A DNA stretch of 16,607 nucleotides from assembly GCA_964614945.1 (NCBI GenBank), contig CAZTNW010000011.1:1-16607 (forward strand). The letters are read 5' to 3'. Source of the DNA: CAZTNW01 sp964614945 (GTDB taxonomy: Bacteria > Caldisericota > JANLFM01). This document shows positions 16,011 to 16,607 of this stretch, piece by piece. Within the stretch, counting starts at the first letter, position 1, and the number at the start of each line of letters is the position of its first letter. Below the pieces are notes generated by a model. The model was not told where the DNA came from. It was given only the letters and a program-made list of their open reading frames with translations, and did not search any database. The position numbers and the translations under genes were made by a program.

Positions 16011-16285
16011 AGGTAAGCGGGATGACTGGCTGGCTGAGAGCTTGGGGCTACGAACTAAATGTGAAGCGAATGGAGAAACTCTATTAGATGGCTGCGACGT
16101 TAGGTTATCTAACCCATAAGAGGAGAAGTTGCTCCTTTTCTGGTCACAAGCTTTACCCTATTTCATAATAATATATCAGGGTTAGCAAAGGTAGGCAGAG
16201 TATGGGTACTTGTTTTTATTTCAACAACTCAGAGCGGTTCCCTTAGGCCATTGGATAGGACTTGAGGCCTTGCTCGGAGATTCAC
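16011..16285 (+). mobile_element. Internally deleted IS3-family orfB remnant, copy B
   Basis: This is a more decayed copy of the remnant at 8781-9060. Shared exact blocks include TAAATGTGAAGCGA (8824-8837 and 16056-16069), CCCATAAGAGGAGA (8881-8894 and 16113-16126) and AAGCTTTACCC. The translation keeps WGYELNVKRMEKLY, THKRRSCSFSGHKLYP and FYFNNSERF but has several stops. The transposase core is absent at the same place as in copy A, so the internal deletion predates the separation of the copies. It interrupts the sugar transferase gene on its left and abuts a newer IS3-type element on its right. Confidence 0.75.
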
Positions 16286-16332
16286 TTTAATGGTCTAGGA
16301 TTTTCAGACCAAAAGTGGTCGCAAAATAAGGT

Positions 16333-16364
16333 GTGTTTCCTTAGAATATGATAGGAGGAAACAC
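16333..16364 (+). promoter_or_regulatory. Hairpin covering the ribosome binding site of the IS3 orfA
   Basis: GTGTTTCCT at 16333-16341 is the exact reverse complement of AGGAAACAC at 16356-16364, giving a nine-pair stem with a 14-base loop. The AGGAGG ribosome site (16353-16358) lies at the loop-stem junction, and the start ATG follows at 16367. Formed in mRNA, the stem would limit translation of orfA. Confidence 0.55.
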
Positions 16365-16366
16365 AG

Positions 16367-16607
16367 ATGAAAAAAGGGAAGACTTACAATGACCAGTTCA
16401 AAGCCAGGGTGGCTCTGAAGGCGGTCAAATGGGAGAAGACTACTCCTGCGATAAGAGCTCAGTTTGAGGTACATTCTAACCAGACAATGAAGTGGAAGAA
16501 GCAGCTTTTAGAGAACGTAGCGGGTGTGTTTTCGAGGAAGCAGGGGCCGGAGGTAGAAGAGATGAAGGAGTTGATAGATAAGCTGTACAAGAAGATTGGG
16601 GAGCAGG
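16367..16607 (+). CDS. IS3-family transposase OrfA (HTH_Tnp_1), 3'-truncated by the window edge
   Basis: This is the DNA-binding subunit of an IS3-family transposase, normally joined to OrfB by programmed frameshifting. The first 80 residues are visible. They begin MKKGKTYNDQFKARVALKAVKWEKT, the helix-turn-helix opening of this family, followed by FEVHSNQTMKWKKQLLENVAGVFSRKQGP. A charged stretch (EVEEMKELIDKLYKKIGEQ) starts the leucine-zipper coiled coil. The start ATG has AGGAGG (16353-16358) eight bases upstream, inside a hairpin. No lesion is visible, in contrast to the other transposase genes in the window, so this copy may be the youngest. Whether orfB is intact lies outside the sequence. 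Confidence 0.9.
   Translation, partial: MKKGKTYNDQFKARVALKAVKWEKTTPAIRAQFEVHSNQTMKWKKQLLENVAGVFSRKQGPEVEEMKELIDKLYKKIGEQ

Larger units (their letters stand above)
16291..16607 (+). mobile_element. Left end of an apparently intact IS3-family element, running off the window
   Basis: A TGGTCT at 16291 begins about 75 bases of non-coding sequence ahead of an IS3-type orfA. It is re-paired by AGACCA at 16306-16311, and a TG start suits the family. Similarity to the neighbouring copy A stops a few bases before, at 16285, so I place the end near 16291. The right end is outside the window, so the inverted repeat cannot be confirmed. Confidence 0.6.

Noticed and set aside
1..16607. CRISPR arrays, tRNA or rRNA genes, toxin-antitoxin or phage-defence genes.
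   Set aside because: No regularly spaced repeats, tRNA-like or rRNA-like sequence and no defence-family motifs were seen. All identifiable genes are for sugar metabolism or transposition.

Overview
The window is a stretch of a bacterial surface-polysaccharide (O-antigen, capsule or exopolysaccharide) biosynthesis locus that has been broken up by insertion sequences. All genes lie on the + strand. Base composition is AT-rich except for the two insertion-sequence transposase reading frames, which look more GC-rich. A lipid-linked glycan pathway and an O-antigen polymerase/ligase-type membrane protein suggest a Gram-negative host. Most sugar genes lack a Shine-Dalgarno sequence, which is common in Bacteroidota, and the right-hand module resembles Bacteroidota capsule loci. 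The host cannot be named with confidence from the sequence.

Left block (1-7046): the 3' part of a GDP-L-fucose synthase gene (fcl), a FkbM-type methyltransferase, an O-antigen polymerase/ligase-like integral membrane protein, a GT2 glycosyltransferase and two GT4 glycosyltransferases. This is a set for making GDP-L-fucose and for building, methylating and polymerising an oligosaccharide repeat unit. Gaps of 150-310 bases without recognisable genes separate several of these genes.

Middle block (7285-10663): an intact N-acetyl-sugar amidotransferase (WbpG/PseA/WbuX type) with a strong ribosome binding site. It is followed by a truncated, frameshifted remnant of a UDP-GlcNAc 2-epimerase (FnlC/WbpI/CapG type), an internally deleted IS3-family transposase remnant (copy A), and an IS4-family element with 12-bp inverted repeats and a multiply broken transposase.

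Right block (10664-16010): a tightly packed operon. It holds a 704-residue two-domain oxidoreductase (MDR dehydrogenase plus Gfo/Idh/MocA), a heparinase II/III-like protein without an obvious signal peptide, a WbuB-like GT4 glycosyltransferase, and a truncated initiating sugar transferase (PglC/WcaJ type). The operon is cut by a second copy (copy B) of the same deleted IS3 remnant. At the right edge a fresh IS3-family element begins, and its orfA runs off the window.

Reading the fragments together, the amidotransferase, the FnlC-type epimerase remnant, the WbuB-like transferase and the initiating transferase look like parts of one ancestral pathway for an N-acetylated (possibly FucNAc/FucNAm-type) sugar repeat. 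Insertion sequences seem to have destroyed its epimerase and initiation steps. The two IS3 remnants lie in direct orientation about 7.2 kb apart and flank the oxidoreductase-heparinase-WbuB module.
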